In this document: positions 16,009-26,115 of the stretch, one piece after another
Layout: every line of letters starts with the position of its first letter
Position numbering within the stretch: position 1 is the first letter of the stretch
Assembly: GCF_003415655.1 (NCBI RefSeq)
Contig: NZ_QRHC01000008.1
Location: 62,001 to 126,000, forward strand
DNA from: Vibrio maerlii
GTDB lineage: Bacteria > Pseudomonadota > Gammaproteobacteria > Enterobacterales > Vibrionaceae
Direction: 5' to 3'
DNA length: 64,000 bases
Notes under the pieces: generated by a model
Databases searched by the model: none
Seen by the model: only the letters and a program-made list of their open reading frames with translations
What the model was told of the DNA's origin: nothing
Made by a program: the position numbers and the translations under genes

Positions 16009-19000
16009 TTAAATACCTAACCCCATTTGACCAGACGTCGATTCATCTTCTGAGCTTTTCAGCTGGCGCTCTCGCTCAATATCAGCCAACGAATCACCAT
16101 CAATTAACCGATCCATTTCTGTAAGAAACTCCAACGATGGTTTGGCAGAGAAAACACCTTGCTCTGACTGTCCATCCATACCACGTAAGAACAGATAATA
16201 GACACCTCCAAAATGCTGCTCATAATCATAATTCGCTACACGGCTGCGTAAAAAACGATGCAGAGCGAGAGCGTAGATCTGGTATTGGAGATCATAGCGG
16301 TGATCGGCCATCGCTTCTTTCAATGCCGCACCATGATAAGCACTGGAATCATCCCCTAAGTGGTTGGATTTCCAGTCAAGTACGTAGTATCGACCTTGAT
16401 GCTCAAACACCAAGTCAATGAAACCTTTCAGCATCCCTTGAGTAGTTTTAAATCCCAACTCGCCAGCTTTCGCAGATAGTGGGTCATAGTATTGAATCAC
16501 GCGATTAAGAGCTGGTGCCGCAAGGACTTCAATGGGTAACAAAAACTCCATTTCAACCAAGCGTTGACTTGGACCTTTCTGGTTCAAAACCAGAGATTTT
16601 CCATCCAACTTGGTCGCGAGAACGGTATCCACCAGCTGTTGCAAAATTGGCAACCACTCTGGTTCATACTGCTCGCTTTCTAGTAAACGGGTAATAGTCC
16701 CTGTGTTCTCTTCCGTGGTTGCAGGTTGGGTAAACTCAACCTCTTCAAACAGCGTGTGCAAGAAGGTACCTGGGCGTGCGCCTCTTGGAAAGGTGAAGAT
16801 TGAACGCTCAGGTTCCACCAACTCGACCTCATCATGCTCTTGTGCAGAATCAATATCAAAGCCAGACACCTCACTCGACGCATCAAACTGCACATCATGA
16901 TGTGCTCCATGGCTCCCCTGCTTCACCAATCCCGAGTAACTGGTGATACGCCAATTCCTATCAATATCGGCGGTAAGCTCTTGCGCTGTTAACTCCACCT
17001 CGAGGTCATCTTGAATTTGGTATTGTTGCTCGAGTCTTTCTGGCGGCGAGCAAGTATCAGCAGCCTTGTTTGCTATAACTAGCTGTTGGACGCGGCTATT
17101 CAACTCAGCAATGCCAGCTTCTTTACCATCTTGCAATAGGTAGCCAATCGCACTTAAGTGCACGCCAGTCGGCTCTTTGGTAGAGCGCCCCTTTCGTAAA
17201 GGCGCCAAGCCAATGAAACAGCCATATACTGCACGAGTTAAGGCGACATAAATGAGTCGTAAGTCTTCTGCAAGACGCTCTTTATCTGCTTGGGCCAATG
17301 ATGCCTTGTCATTGGTGATGTCGAGAATTGTGTTGTCGCTGTCAGCATCATAGTACTTACCTTCACTTGCCTCTCGGTAGCTGGCAACGAATGGCAAGAA
17401 GACTAAGTCATATTCCAAGCCCTTAGACTTGTGGATTGTGACGATTTGGACCAAGTTTCGCTCTGATTCCAAGCGCTGTATCTCTTCATCGCTTCCACCT
17501 AGCCCTTCGTGTGCCTCTTGTACCGATTCAGCTAACCAACGCAACATACCGTAGTCACTGTCAACGTCCTGTCTGGCTTGTTGCAGTAGTTCACCTAGAT
17601 GCATCAAATCAGTTAGAACCCGTTCACCTTGGCTTTCTTCAAGTAGACGTTCAGCGATGTGACGCTTCGCCATCACACTGCGCAGCATCGGCAGTACGCC
17701 ACGCATTAGCCAAAGCTTACGATACTCTTTGAACTCGTTGATGGCGTTTTCCCACGCAACTTCATCATTATTTAACTGGTCTAAGGTTGCTGCATCCAGA
17801 GCAAACAGCTCAGAGGCCAAACTCGCTCTTAAAGCTCGATCGTTTTCTGGGGTCAATACGGCTTGCAGTAAGCGTTGCACATCTTGCGCAACAGTACTGG
17901 TAAACACACTGTCTCGGTTAGAAAGGTAAACGCTGGCAATGCCTTGCTCTGCCAATGCCTCTTTGATTAAGCGGCCTTCGTTGCCGGTTCGCACTAATAC
18001 CGCAATATCACCGGCTTCGATGTTATGCTGCGTTTTCCCTGAGTGAAACTGCGCCTTACCTTGCTGAGAGGCGGTCAGAATAGATTGAATCTGACTGGCC
18101 GTTGCCTCCGCCATACAGGTCAGGTACTCGCCTTTTGGCAGTGGTTTCTCTTCGGTATCTTGCATCCAGTAGGTGATCGCTTTTTGCTTCTTATCATCAA
18201 TAAACCAAGCCCGCTTATCTGCATTCGGGCTCGAGTTTACGGGTAAGAAAGGGATGTCTTGATCATAAATAAACGCACTTTCTGGCGTAGCAAAAATCTG
18301 ATTCACCGATTCAACCATATCGGCACTGGAGCGCCAGTTTGTACCCAGAGTATAATGGGCGGTCACCTGATTTCTTGCTTTGATGTAGGTAAAGATATCG
18401 GCACCACGGAAGCCGTAGATCGCCTGTTTCGGGTCACCAATCATAAATAAGCCAGATTGCGGATTCGCCAGATAGATTCGACTAAAAATACTGTATTGAA
18501 GTGGATCCGTATCTTGGAATTCATCAATCATCGCCACCGGGTAGAGTTGACGAATCCGCTCAGTAAGCAGCGCCTCATCATCCACATCGATTGCCGCCGA
18601 TAATTGAGTGAGCAGATCGTCGAAAGAAAGCCACTGCTTTGCATTTTTGGCTTTCGCTAACATCTCACGGCAGTGAGTAATCGCATGTGCCAACATCGCG
18701 GGTTTTAAGTCAGCAGGTTGTGCTAAAAAATCATCAATAGCTTCAAAAACAGCGTGCGTTGGAGGCGTTCCTTTGGGCGTTTTCTCCGTCAGAATGCTCT
18801 GAGCAAACTTCTCTAGCTTATCTGGATAGTGGTGATCCGTGGTTTCACTCTCAGCCCAAGCGGTGACTACATCCAACCAAGTTGGTAGTGATTTCTTCGT
18901 ATAGCTGCGTTTGTTCACATCGGAGCCAGAAATCAATGCATGGAAATCGTCGCAACTCTCCAACCACTGAAACTTAAGCGCCTTCACCTTATCGATATTT

Positions 19001-19680
19001 TGCTGATGCAATTCTGCTAATCCAGATTGCATCGGTTCAACACTGAGCTTAAGCGGCGAACCCGTAAGATAGCGAGTTACATCCGAGAGCAAAGCTGAAG
19101 GTGAAGACCAAATGTTGCGGACTTCTCCGGCCAGGTTCATTGGCAAAGGATAGAAGTTGCGACGCCAATAATCGGCCACCACTTGAGCTTTCAAATGGCT
19201 CTCATCAGTCACAAACTCATTGTTAAATCGACTACCTGATTCAAAGGCATTCTGTGTCAGCATGCGTTGGCAGAAACCATGAATGGTGTATACCGCTGCT
19301 TCATCCATCTGCCTTTCTGCTTGTAATAAGATCTGCGCCGCTTGCTTATGGTCAGATACCTCTTCAAGCAAAGGATCGATCACGGGGTCATCACTGTACC
19401 CACGCGAGAAAGCGATGCGAGCGTCATGAATTCTGGCACGAATACGGTCACGAAGCTCAGCTGTTGCCGCCTCAGTAAAGGTCACAACCAATATTTGATC
19501 AACGGTCAGTGGCGTTTGATGCTTAGTTTGATCGTTCCCATGCCCCAACAGCAAGCGTAAATACAGGCCTGCGATAGTAAAGGTCTTACCCGTACCCGCA
19601 GATGCCTCGATTAAACGCGCACCGTGTAGCGGGAAGGTCATGGTATCAAGATTTTGTGGTGTGACAGTTGGCTGCGTCAT
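16009..19680 (-). CDS. recB: Exodeoxyribonuclease V beta subunit RecB
   Basis: The 3'-5' helicase and nuclease subunit of RecBCD, about 1223 aa. Walker A is ASAGTGKTFT near the N-terminus, Walker B is in VAMIDEFQDTDPLQY, and the C-terminal RecB nuclease motif is in YYVLDWKSNHLGDD (the Asp and Lys of the active site). I place the start at the ATG 19680 (MTQPTVTP) because AAGG lies eight bases upstream. The in-frame ATG at 19695 is the alternative. Vibrio RecBCD repairs double-strand breaks and degrades unprotected linear DNA until it meets its Chi-type site. Confidence 0.95.
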   Translation of the reverse strand: MTQPTVTPQNLDTMTFPLHGARLIEASAGTGKTFTIAGLYLRLLLGHGNDQTKHQTPLTVDQILVVTFTEAATAELRDRIRARIHDARIAFSRGYSDDPVIDPLLEEVSDHKQAAQILLQAERQMDEAAVYTIHGFCQRMLTQNAFESGSRFNNEFVTDESHLKAQVVADYWRRNFYPLPMNLAGEVRNIWSSPSALLSDVTRYLTGSPLKLSVEPMQSGLAELHQQNIDKVKALKFQWLESCDDFHALISGSDVNKRSYTKKSLPTWLDVVTAWAESETTDHHYPDKLEKFAQSILTEKTPKGTPPTHAVFEAIDDFLAQPADLKPAMLAHAITHCREMLAKAKNAKQWLSFDDLLTQLSAAIDVDDEALLTERIRQLYPVAMIDEFQDTDPLQYSIFSRIYLANPQSGLFMIGDPKQAIYGFRGADIFTYIKARNQVTAHYTLGTNWRSSADMVESVNQIFATPESAFIYDQDIPFLPVNSSPNADKRAWFIDDKKQKAITYWMQDTEEKPLPKGEYLTCMAEATASQIQSILTASQQGKAQFHSGKTQHNIEAGDIAVLVRTGNEGRLIKEALAEQGIASVYLSNRDSVFTSTVAQDVQRLLQAVLTPENDRALRASLASELFALDAATLDQLNNDEVAWENAINEFKEYRKLWLMRGVLPMLRSVMAKRHIAERLLEESQGERVLTDLMHLGELLQQARQDVDSDYGMLRWLAESVQEAHEGLGGSDEEIQRLESERNLVQIVTIHKSKGLEYDLVFLPFVASYREASEGKYYDADSDNTILDITNDKASLAQADKERLAEDLRLIYVALTRAVYGCFIGLAPLRKGRSTKEPTGVHLSAIGYLLQDGKEAGIAELNSRVQQLVIANKAADTCSPPERLEQQYQIQDDLEVELTAQELTADIDRNWRITSYSGLVKQGSHGAHHDVQFDASSEVSGFDIDSAQEHDEVELVEPERSIFTFPRGARPGTFLHTLFEEVEFTQPATTEENTGTITRLLESEQYEPEWLPILQQLVDTVLATKLDGKSLVLNQKGPSQRLVEMEFLLPIEVLAAPALNRVIQYYDPLSAKAGELGFKTTQGMLKGFIDLVFEHQGRYYVLDWKSNHLGDDSSAYHGAALKEAMADHRYDLQYQIYALALHRFLRSRVANYDYEQHFGGVYYLFLRGMDGQSEQGVFSAKPSLEFLTEMDRLIDGDSLADIERERQLKSSEDESTSGQMGLGI

Positions 19681-19984
19681 GCAAAATGCCTTCATCTTTC
19701 TTGTCTTGATCTTCTCTATGCAAAAAGAAGATGCTCTTTAAATGTGATCCAACCGAAAAAACTGCGTTCAAGTTAATACAAAACAGTATTATGTATACTT
19801 GGTTGGGATCTACCTCACGGATCAAGGATCCGCTTCTCGTTAGTATGCGCGCCACGAGCCGAGACATGCCTGAAGTTCTCATTAGGCTCAACCTAATTAT
19901 GGTCCCTCTGACCTGTGGCCGCACAGCGAACGCCCTACACTAATAATGATTTACTGGCGGCCACTTTAATTCTCTCTTCATCGA
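19681..19984. other. About 300-base gap between recC and recB with no recognisable gene
   Basis: In E. coli the gene ptrA lies between recC and recB; here only about 300 bases separate them. A 92-codon minus-strand frame across it (from 19924) overlaps the recB start and shows no family features. A short perfect inverted repeat CGGATC-AAG-GATCCG sits at 19818-19832 without a T run. The gap may hold the recB promoter. Confidence 0.5.
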
Positions 19985-22900
19985 TTACTCTTTCCCATCA
20001 GCAATGTCTTGAGCTGCTAGTCGTGGCGCTTGCAATACCAAACTTGCATACAAACGTTGTTGAGTCGCGAGTTCATCCGTCCATTCAGGCCAGATCCTTG
20101 AAATATAGCTATCACGGCCTTCGCCAGTGAATGCATAGCTGTCATTAAAGGTTTCTGCCATTTTTTTCAGCGCTTTATCTTCATCATCTGCCCAAGCTCC
20201 TCCACGGCTGAATCCAGCCTCAACACCCGCAAGTGCAGTCTTGGGGAAATATGGCAGCGGCTCAGTCATACCTTGATAGAACAAACGCACTAACTCATTA
20301 AGTAGCGATAATGCTTGGTCTTTTGAATCAAGCGGTGGATAGGTAAAGTGAACCACCCCTTCTTTTTTGTCATACCCAATGAGATGCGTGGTTTTACTTA
20401 TCCCTTGGGCATTCATACAGAGATGATCAATCCAAGCTGAGAGGTAATCCTGTGAGCGGATCTTGCCGCTGCGATAGCGAATCAAACCCGATTGATAGTG
20501 GTTTGTCAGCCAGCCAAGTAAACGAACCGGTTTGCTTTCACCTAGCGCGTTCAAGGCCAGGTTAACCTCAATGTCTTGTTGAGCACTCGCTGTAACAAAT
20601 GCGACTTCTTTGGCCAGCTCTTCTGCTTGTACACGGTTGGTTTCAAACTCAATGGTTCCGAACGCTTCAATCGGCAGCTTACCTTGAGCACGCTGTATTC
20701 GAGTAAAATCATCGACTGCCTGTTCAACGGCTTCCCCCTTACGTTCGCACTCTAGTAAGAGCTCAAGCAGTTGGGATTTCATCTGATAGCTTTCCAAACC
20801 ATTCAGAGCAAATGGCTCATCGTCTTCCATCACCGGAAGTGGGGGTTCAAACATCACTTTTAAGCGACGATTGAAGAAATATTGCACGGGTAAACGCCAA
20901 AATCGTTGCAGCTCTACCAAATCCAGCTCTAGCGGATAGGTTGCACCCAATAGGTAATCACTAAGGGCTTGCTTAAACTCACCACTCTTCTGACCTTGGC
21001 GATTGGCCGCTGGCAACCACTCTTTTGCATAGCTCATTGCTGGTTGGGTAAATGATGCAGGACTAAATGGCGTCATAGCATGATGCGAGGTGATAAATTC
21101 AACCAGCTTCTTACCAGAATCATCCACTCCGAGTTGTTCATCGCCCACTAAGCAGTAGTTCTGTTGGCAATACTCCATTAACTCAGAGACTAGGACAGAC
21201 GGAACACGCTCAGTGTTGTCTTGGATCGAACGCCCCACGTAGCTGATGTATAGGGTTTGCTGCGCAGATAACATCGCTTCAAGGAATAGGTATCGGTCGT
21301 CATCTCGGCGTGAGCGATCACCAGGGCGGGTTCGACCGTTCATCAAATCAAAGCCTTCTGGTGGCATCGTTCTTGGGTAGACACCATCGTTCATGCCAAG
21401 TAAACACACCGTCTTGAAGGGAATAGAACGCATTGGCATTAGCGTACAGAAGTTCACTTGGCCCGCTAAGAAACGCTGACTGACTCGAGTACCTGAGAGC
21501 TTATTGGTTAAGTATTGCGATACGATAGCAGGAGCAAGTTCAGCGTCATACTGCGCGTCCGATAACTGCTCCTTTAATTGGCCTAATGTGTCGCGAATCG
21601 ACTTCAATGCCAGCTCACCCTCGAGCTCCACTTTAAAGAAGTCTTCTAGCACTAAATTCAATTGCTCTCGCCAGCTATCAATGGATTGAGTATTGCCAAG
21701 AACATGACGATAGTGACTGATGCGCTCAATGTAATGAGCAAGCTTGCCTGCAAGCTCAGCAGCCATACCTTGCACTTCATTGTAAGGCGCAATCTGGTCA
21801 TCTACTCCCTCATAAAGTCCATGAGCGTCTGACATCGCATAACCCAACAGCATGCGTTGAATTCCAAATAGCCACGTATTTTGTTCGGTTGCCGGAAGGT
21901 CAAACTCACTGGCTGTACCGCCATCGACTCCCCAACGTACGCCCGATTCTTCTACCCATTGCTTGGCTTGCTCAAACTGTTTCTCATCGAGTTCAAACTT
22001 CGCCATGATGGAAGGAATTTCGAGCAGTTCGAGTAACTCCGATGCATGGCAACGAGAATTAGGCAGAGCCACCAGCTGGAGAAACGCCGCGAGAATTGGG
22101 CTTTCTTGGTCTGCGGTTCTATCCGAAATTGAGTATGGAATGTAACGTTCGCCAGGTGCGTTACCAAACACCGCTTGAATCGCAGGGCTGTACGCATTGA
22201 TATCTGCCACCATCACGATGATATCTCGAGGTTTCAAGCTTGGGTCGTTATCAAACATTGCCAGCAGCTGATCATGCAAAACCTCGACTTCACGCATTGG
22301 ACTATGACACGCATGAATCGTCAGTGAACGGTCTTTATAATCAACCACTTGTTTGTGTTGGCTTGACTCTAGAATCTCATCATTTTGATGCTCTTCTAAT
22401 TGCAAGATATCGGCTTGTAGTTGATGCAATAGGCTATCTCGCTCCACATCAATAAAGAATTCATGCTCTTCACATTCAGATTGTGAGAGCAAGTACAGGT
22501 TGTCACGACCTAATTTACCCATGGATGCCAGCAAGCTATTGCCAACCGCATGACTAGTATGAAGTTCATCTTCAACATTCGCTTCGAGGCCATCTTTAAG
22601 CTGAGAAACCTCCCCCTCAAGTAGCAATTCACCTTGAGTTAAGCTGAACTGTTTTCGACGCTGGTTTTCAATTCGAGCCAGATATTTACGATCACGAATA
22701 TCTCCCCAGTAGTGCTGACATGGGTTAGTAAACATTAGATGCACATCAATGTGTTCGCCTAGCGCTTGGAGCGCGTCCATATAGCGAGGTGGCAATGAGG
22801 AAATACCAAAAACAAACAGTCGCTTAGGTAGCTTCTCTAATGGCTTATCTAACTGCTCCAGAGAAGATATAAAGTCATGATACAAGTTACCACGGTGATA

Positions 22901-23464
22901 TTTAGACTGACCTTGAGTCAACGTCTGCTCATAAAGCGCATGCCACAGGATAGGTTGCCATGGATGCTCTTGACTGCTCTCTTCATTTTGCAGTTCTGCG
23001 ACGGCTTCACCATTTTCCCACGCGGCAATCCACTCTGGACGATACACCAAGTAACCGTCGAAGATATCGGCAATTTTTTCTGCCAACTGATAGAGCTTTG
23101 AACCGTCATCGTCACTATCGAGATAGCGTTGTAGAGGAGAGAAATCAGGATGAGAAAGTTGACTTGGTAATAAGCTCATCAAGCGCCAAGTCATTGCCTC
23201 CTTGTTAAAGGCGCTGCGCTTTGGCACATCAGGAAGTACCTGGGTGAACATTTCCCAGATGAAGGTCGCTGGTAGCGGGAAATCAATGTTTGCCGCCACG
23301 CCAAATTCTTTGGCAAGTTCCATCTTCAGCCACTGAGACATACCCGGACTTTGAACAAGGATCTGTTCTTTATCAAAAGGGTTCGCTAATGGATCGCTTT
23401 TGATTAAGTGAACCAGAAGAATTTTAAGGGTTTCGACTTGATTGGAGTGATAAACAGTAAACAA
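19985..23464 (-). CDS. recC: Exodeoxyribonuclease V gamma subunit RecC
   Basis: This 1159-aa protein matches RecC in length and in blocks such as LVQSPGMSQWLKMELAKEFGVAANIDFPLP at the N-terminus (in the sequence as ILVQSPGMSQWLK) and VCLLGMNDGVYPRTMPPEGFD in the middle. RecC is the Chi-recognising, strand-splitting subunit with degenerate helicase and nuclease folds. It has no working Walker A, and I see none. It is first in the recC-recB-recD direction, separated from recB by about 300 bases. The gene before it, a TDT transporter, is unrelated. Confidence 0.95.
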   Translation of the reverse strand: MFTVYHSNQVETLKILLVHLIKSDPLANPFDKEQILVQSPGMSQWLKMELAKEFGVAANIDFPLPATFIWEMFTQVLPDVPKRSAFNKEAMTWRLMSLLPSQLSHPDFSPLQRYLDSDDDGSKLYQLAEKIADIFDGYLVYRPEWIAAWENGEAVAELQNEESSQEHPWQPILWHALYEQTLTQGQSKYHRGNLYHDFISSLEQLDKPLEKLPKRLFVFGISSLPPRYMDALQALGEHIDVHLMFTNPCQHYWGDIRDRKYLARIENQRRKQFSLTQGELLLEGEVSQLKDGLEANVEDELHTSHAVGNSLLASMGKLGRDNLYLLSQSECEEHEFFIDVERDSLLHQLQADILQLEEHQNDEILESSQHKQVVDYKDRSLTIHACHSPMREVEVLHDQLLAMFDNDPSLKPRDIIVMVADINAYSPAIQAVFGNAPGERYIPYSISDRTADQESPILAAFLQLVALPNSRCHASELLELLEIPSIMAKFELDEKQFEQAKQWVEESGVRWGVDGGTASEFDLPATEQNTWLFGIQRMLLGYAMSDAHGLYEGVDDQIAPYNEVQGMAAELAGKLAHYIERISHYRHVLGNTQSIDSWREQLNLVLEDFFKVELEGELALKSIRDTLGQLKEQLSDAQYDAELAPAIVSQYLTNKLSGTRVSQRFLAGQVNFCTLMPMRSIPFKTVCLLGMNDGVYPRTMPPEGFDLMNGRTRPGDRSRRDDDRYLFLEAMLSAQQTLYISYVGRSIQDNTERVPSVLVSELMEYCQQNYCLVGDEQLGVDDSGKKLVEFITSHHAMTPFSPASFTQPAMSYAKEWLPAANRQGQKSGEFKQALSDYLLGATYPLELDLVELQRFWRLPVQYFFNRRLKVMFEPPLPVMEDDEPFALNGLESYQMKSQLLELLLECERKGEAVEQAVDDFTRIQRAQGKLPIEAFGTIEFETNRVQAEELAKEVAFVTASAQQDIEVNLALNALGESKPVRLLGWLTNHYQSGLIRYRSGKIRSQDYLSAWIDHLCMNAQGISKTTHLIGYDKKEGVVHFTYPPLDSKDQALSLLNELVRLFYQGMTEPLPYFPKTALAGVEAGFSRGGAWADDEDKALKKMAETFNDSYAFTGEGRDSYISRIWPEWTDELATQQRLYASLVLQAPRLAAQDIADGKE

Positions 23465-23556
23465 GATGAACCTGCGCTAAACGACCAAAATTGCTTTGAG
23501 ATTAGCACAAGTCCAGAGGTGAGATGAGTAATATAAGCTTATGAAAAGTTAAAAGG

Positions 23557-24558
23557 TTAGTGATTAATCACACCTTGTGCTTTTGAGTCTTTTATAAAGT
23601 GTTGGTGCGGTTGGTAATGATAGTAATAACGCACGGCCACATAGCCCACGACCAAAGTAGCAACCACCAGCTCAATCACAGCAATGAAATGGATCTGAGC
23701 GACATATTGCTCGGCAATTCCAACATCAGCCATCCAATCCGCCATCTTAAATAGTGCGGTTGAACCAATCACCATTGGAAAGGTAAAAGCGGCGTACCCC
23801 GGTGAGAAAGGCAGTTTCATTAAGTGAAAGAAGGCCAAGTAAATAATTGACGTCATTAGAATCGCAATGCCAAATAGCAACGCGACTAATACCGGCGATG
23901 GTGCTGCGGTGACGCTCAAATAGCCTGCTAGGGTTAAGCTTGCTGGCGCCGCCAGTATCGCAATCGTCGGTTTCGCTGCATCAGGAATTTCATGTCTAAA
24001 TACGATTCGATAAATCATCATCGGAAGCATCACAGCATAAGTCACCAAGCCGAATATTAAAGCACCATGAGCGACAGGTTCAAGTACTGCCACACCAGAG
24101 AAGGAAACATCAGCCACCACGATGCCGACAGGTGGCACAAACCAACTCGGCACCATATGGTGTAGACGAAACTCTTTTGCACGGTGGTAGATAAAGCTCA
24201 CCAAAAACACAAGATGCAGAATCACCGCTGCAAGCCAGATCGCATTGCCCACATAAGGTTGGAAGTGCACAACGGAGTTTGAAACCACCATCCATGCCAT
24301 CGCATAGGTAGGAACAACACTGCCAACAACAGGGTGTGATAGATCTTGGTGGAGCAAATGACCATGAAACAAGAATTTGATCGTTAAGATAAGTAACAGA
24401 ACAGTCGCAATAAACGCACTCGCCCATTGAGCGTAGCCTTGATGACCAAGCAGGTTTTCCCAGCACCAACCTAAACTTGCAATCGCTAATGCCAAACCCG
24501 CCATTGGGGTTGGCGCTCCGGTCGTAATCTGACTGAATGTTTTGATTCGCTTAAGCAT
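23557..24558 (-). CDS. TDT-family (TehA/SLAC1-like) membrane transporter
   Basis: This 333-aa protein has about ten hydrophobic helices and the opening TTGAPTPMAGLALAIASLGW, typical of the tellurite-resistance/dicarboxylate transporter family (TehA, Mae1, SLAC1). Members pass anions such as malate, sulfite or chloride, or confer tellurite efflux; the substrate here cannot be read from the sequence. It is divergent from a LysR-type gene, and the 170-base gap holds two inverted repeats, so that regulator is the likely controller. The start ATG is preceded by AGAGA. Confidence 0.8.
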   Translation of the reverse strand: MLKRIKTFSQITTGAPTPMAGLALAIASLGWCWENLLGHQGYAQWASAFIATVLLLILTIKFLFHGHLLHQDLSHPVVGSVVPTYAMAWMVVSNSVVHFQPYVGNAIWLAAVILHLVFLVSFIYHRAKEFRLHHMVPSWFVPPVGIVVADVSFSGVAVLEPVAHGALIFGLVTYAVMLPMMIYRIVFRHEIPDAAKPTIAILAAPASLTLAGYLSVTAAPSPVLVALLFGIAILMTSIIYLAFFHLMKLPFSPGYAAFTFPMVIGSTALFKMADWMADVGIAEQYVAQIHFIAVIELVVATLVVGYVAVRYYYHYQPHQHFIKDSKAQGVINH

Positions 24559-24639
24559 AAAACTATCTCTTACTTTGGTGCCTTCTCACATAGTGTGAAA
24601 AGGCTCAATAACCTATAGCCAAAATCATATGCTTGAACT

Positions 24640-24666
24640 ATGTTTAGGTATATCTAATAAAACATA
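24640..24666. promoter_or_regulatory. Inverted repeat in the TDT-LysR divergent promoter
   Basis: TATGTTT at 24640-24646 is mirrored by AAACATA about 20 bases later. It may be a second LysR half-site pair near the TDT transporter promoter. Weak on its own. Confidence 0.4.
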
Positions 24667-24672
24667 ACCAAG

Positions 24673-24689
24673 GTTCAGATATTCTGAAC
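24673..24689. promoter_or_regulatory. Perfect palindrome, candidate LysR-regulator operator
   Basis: GTTCAGA-TAT-TCTGAAC is a 17-base perfect palindrome about 40 bases before the LysR-type gene and between the two divergent genes. The T-N11-A architecture of LysR-type binding sites is satisfied. Confidence 0.6.
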
Positions 24690-24728
24690 ATATAAGGTTA
24701 TCTTTCGAAGTAAGGATCACAAACCAAA

Positions 24729-25622
24729 GTGGCCAACATTTCACTGAAGCAAATCAAAGTGTTTGTAACTATTACCCAACACAACACGTTAACCGCAGCG
24801 TCTGACGCACTTTTTCTTTCAAAGGCGGCAGTCAGCATGGCGCTCTCAGAGATGGAGAAGCAACTCGGTCACTCACTGTTTGATCGAGTCAATAACCGAT
24901 TAATCCTCAATCAGGAAGGACAAAAGTTATTACCGCTCGCTGATGAGTTACTCCACCGAGCGCAAGATATCGACCAACTGTTTAACGATCAAACAAGCTT
25001 AAACGGCACCCTGCGCATCGGTGCGAGTGACACCATTGGCAATCAAGTCGCACCTCAATTACTGGCAGGATTTCGTCAACATACAGAGCACAAGTCTCAA
25101 AGCGTGTTCATTTCAAACAGCGCATTAATTTGCCAAAAGGTGGTCGACTACGAGCTCGATTTAGCTCTCATCGAGGGAAAAACGGTGCACTCAGAGTTGA
25201 TCGCTGAGACGTTTGGTAGTGATGAGATGTGTATTATCGCTAGCCCTAACTACCCTCTTACTGGTAGCAAGCAAGTCTTCCCGCACGATTTAGAGAACAG
25301 CGAATGGATACTAAGAGAAGCAGGCTCTGGAACACGAGAGTTCTTCTTACGTAATATCGCCCCTCGTCTTGATGAGTGGCATGAAGCCTTTGAATTCAAT
25401 ACAACAGAGGCCATCATCAACTCGGTCTCAGCAGGCCTTGGGGTCGCTTGCCTCTCACACCTCGCCGTTGATGCTGCCATTCGAGATGGACGTGTAGTGG
25501 AGCTGCCCATCTCTCTGGATATGAAGCGCCGCTTCTGGATGCTGGTGCACAAGGAGAAATATCAGAGCCCACTACTTAAATCATTTATGAACTATTGCCA
25601 GCAATGGCAACATAAGCAGTAG
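24729..25622 (+). CDS. LysR-family transcriptional regulator (YeiE-like)
   Basis: This 297-aa LysR-type regulator has an N-terminal winged helix-turn-helix (ISLKQIKVFVTITQHNTLTAAS, then SKAAVSMALSEMEKQLGHSLFDR) and a C-terminal effector-binding domain. Blocks such as GASDTIGNQVAP and WILREAGSGTREFF resemble E. coli YeiE. The start is a GTG at 24729. It is divergent from the TDT-family transporter and probably regulates it; YeiE in E. coli is likewise divergent from an anion-exporter gene (yeiH), though of a different family. The inducer is unknown. A 17-base palindrome in the shared promoter is a probable operator. Confidence 0.88.
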   Translation: MANISLKQIKVFVTITQHNTLTAASDALFLSKAAVSMALSEMEKQLGHSLFDRVNNRLILNQEGQKLLPLADELLHRAQDIDQLFNDQTSLNGTLRIGASDTIGNQVAPQLLAGFRQHTEHKSQSVFISNSALICQKVVDYELDLALIEGKTVHSELIAETFGSDEMCIIASPNYPLTGSKQVFPHDLENSEWILREAGSGTREFFLRNIAPRLDEWHEAFEFNTTEAIINSVSAGLGVACLSHLAVDAAIRDGRVVELPISLDMKRRFWMLVHKEKYQSPLLKSFMNYCQQWQHKQ

Positions 25623-25690
25623 TAACTGAGAGCGATAAAACGCGATAGGTCTCAATAACCCAGCCTCAACTGGACTTTTGAACGTCAAAA

Positions 25691-25706
25691 CTGTATAAAA
25701 AGCCAG
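25691..25706 (+). promoter_or_regulatory. LexA box upstream of yebG
   Basis: CTGTATAAAAAGCCAG has the LexA frame CTGT-N9-CAG and agrees with CTGTATATATATACAG at 12 of 16 positions. It is 33 bases before yebG, a known SOS gene in E. coli. Confidence 0.7.
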
Positions 25707-25738
25707 TAAAAATTCACCCAAGATTTGAGGATAAAACC

Positions 25739-26032
25739 ATGGCTGTAATCGTTAAGTACGTGGTCGAGCGCAATGGAGAAGAAAAGATGACTTTTACCTC
25801 TAAAGCAGAAGCGGACGCTTACGACAAAATGCTTGATATGGCGGACGAGCTTTTTGAACTTCTAGGTAAGAGCGAGCTTGTTGAAGATGAAGCTAAGCAA
25901 GAAGAACTTGCTATGTACCTTGCTAAAAACAAGGAAGAAGTGCTTTACGCACTAGGTGCAAAACGTAAACCTGCACCTAAGAAAGCAAAAATTGAAGCTG
26001 TTGAAGAGCCAAAGGCAGAAGACGCGGCTTAA
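25739..26032 (+). CDS. yebG: YebG-family DNA-damage-inducible protein
   Basis: This 97-aa soluble protein begins MAVIVKYVVERNGEEKMTF, the YebG signature, continues with a helical middle (DKMLDMADELFELL) and ends in a Lys/Ala/Glu-rich tail. YebG is SOS-induced in E. coli, but its molecular role is unknown. GAGG precedes the ATG at good spacing. A LexA-like box lies just upstream and a strong terminator just downstream, so it is a single-gene SOS unit. Confidence 0.9.
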   Translation: MAVIVKYVVERNGEEKMTFTSKAEADAYDKMLDMADELFELLGKSELVEDEAKQEELAMYLAKNKEEVLYALGAKRKPAPKKAKIEAVEEPKAEDAA

Positions 26033-26056
26033 TTGTCTTTAATTCACTTTTACTAT

Positions 26057-26084
26057 AAAAACCAGCGCTAAAGCGCTGGTTTTT
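26057..26084 (+). terminator. Rho-independent terminator after yebG
   Basis: ACCAGCGC / GCGCTGGT with a TAAA loop, flanked by A and T runs, ends about 50 bases after the yebG stop. Confidence 0.88.
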
Positions 26085-26115
26085 AAGTATTACGAGTCAA
26101 TAATTATAGCCATTA

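Noticed and set aside
19646..19924. 92-codon minus-strand frame in the recC-recB gap
   Set aside because: Composition is not protein-like, no ribosome-binding site, and it overlaps the start of recB.
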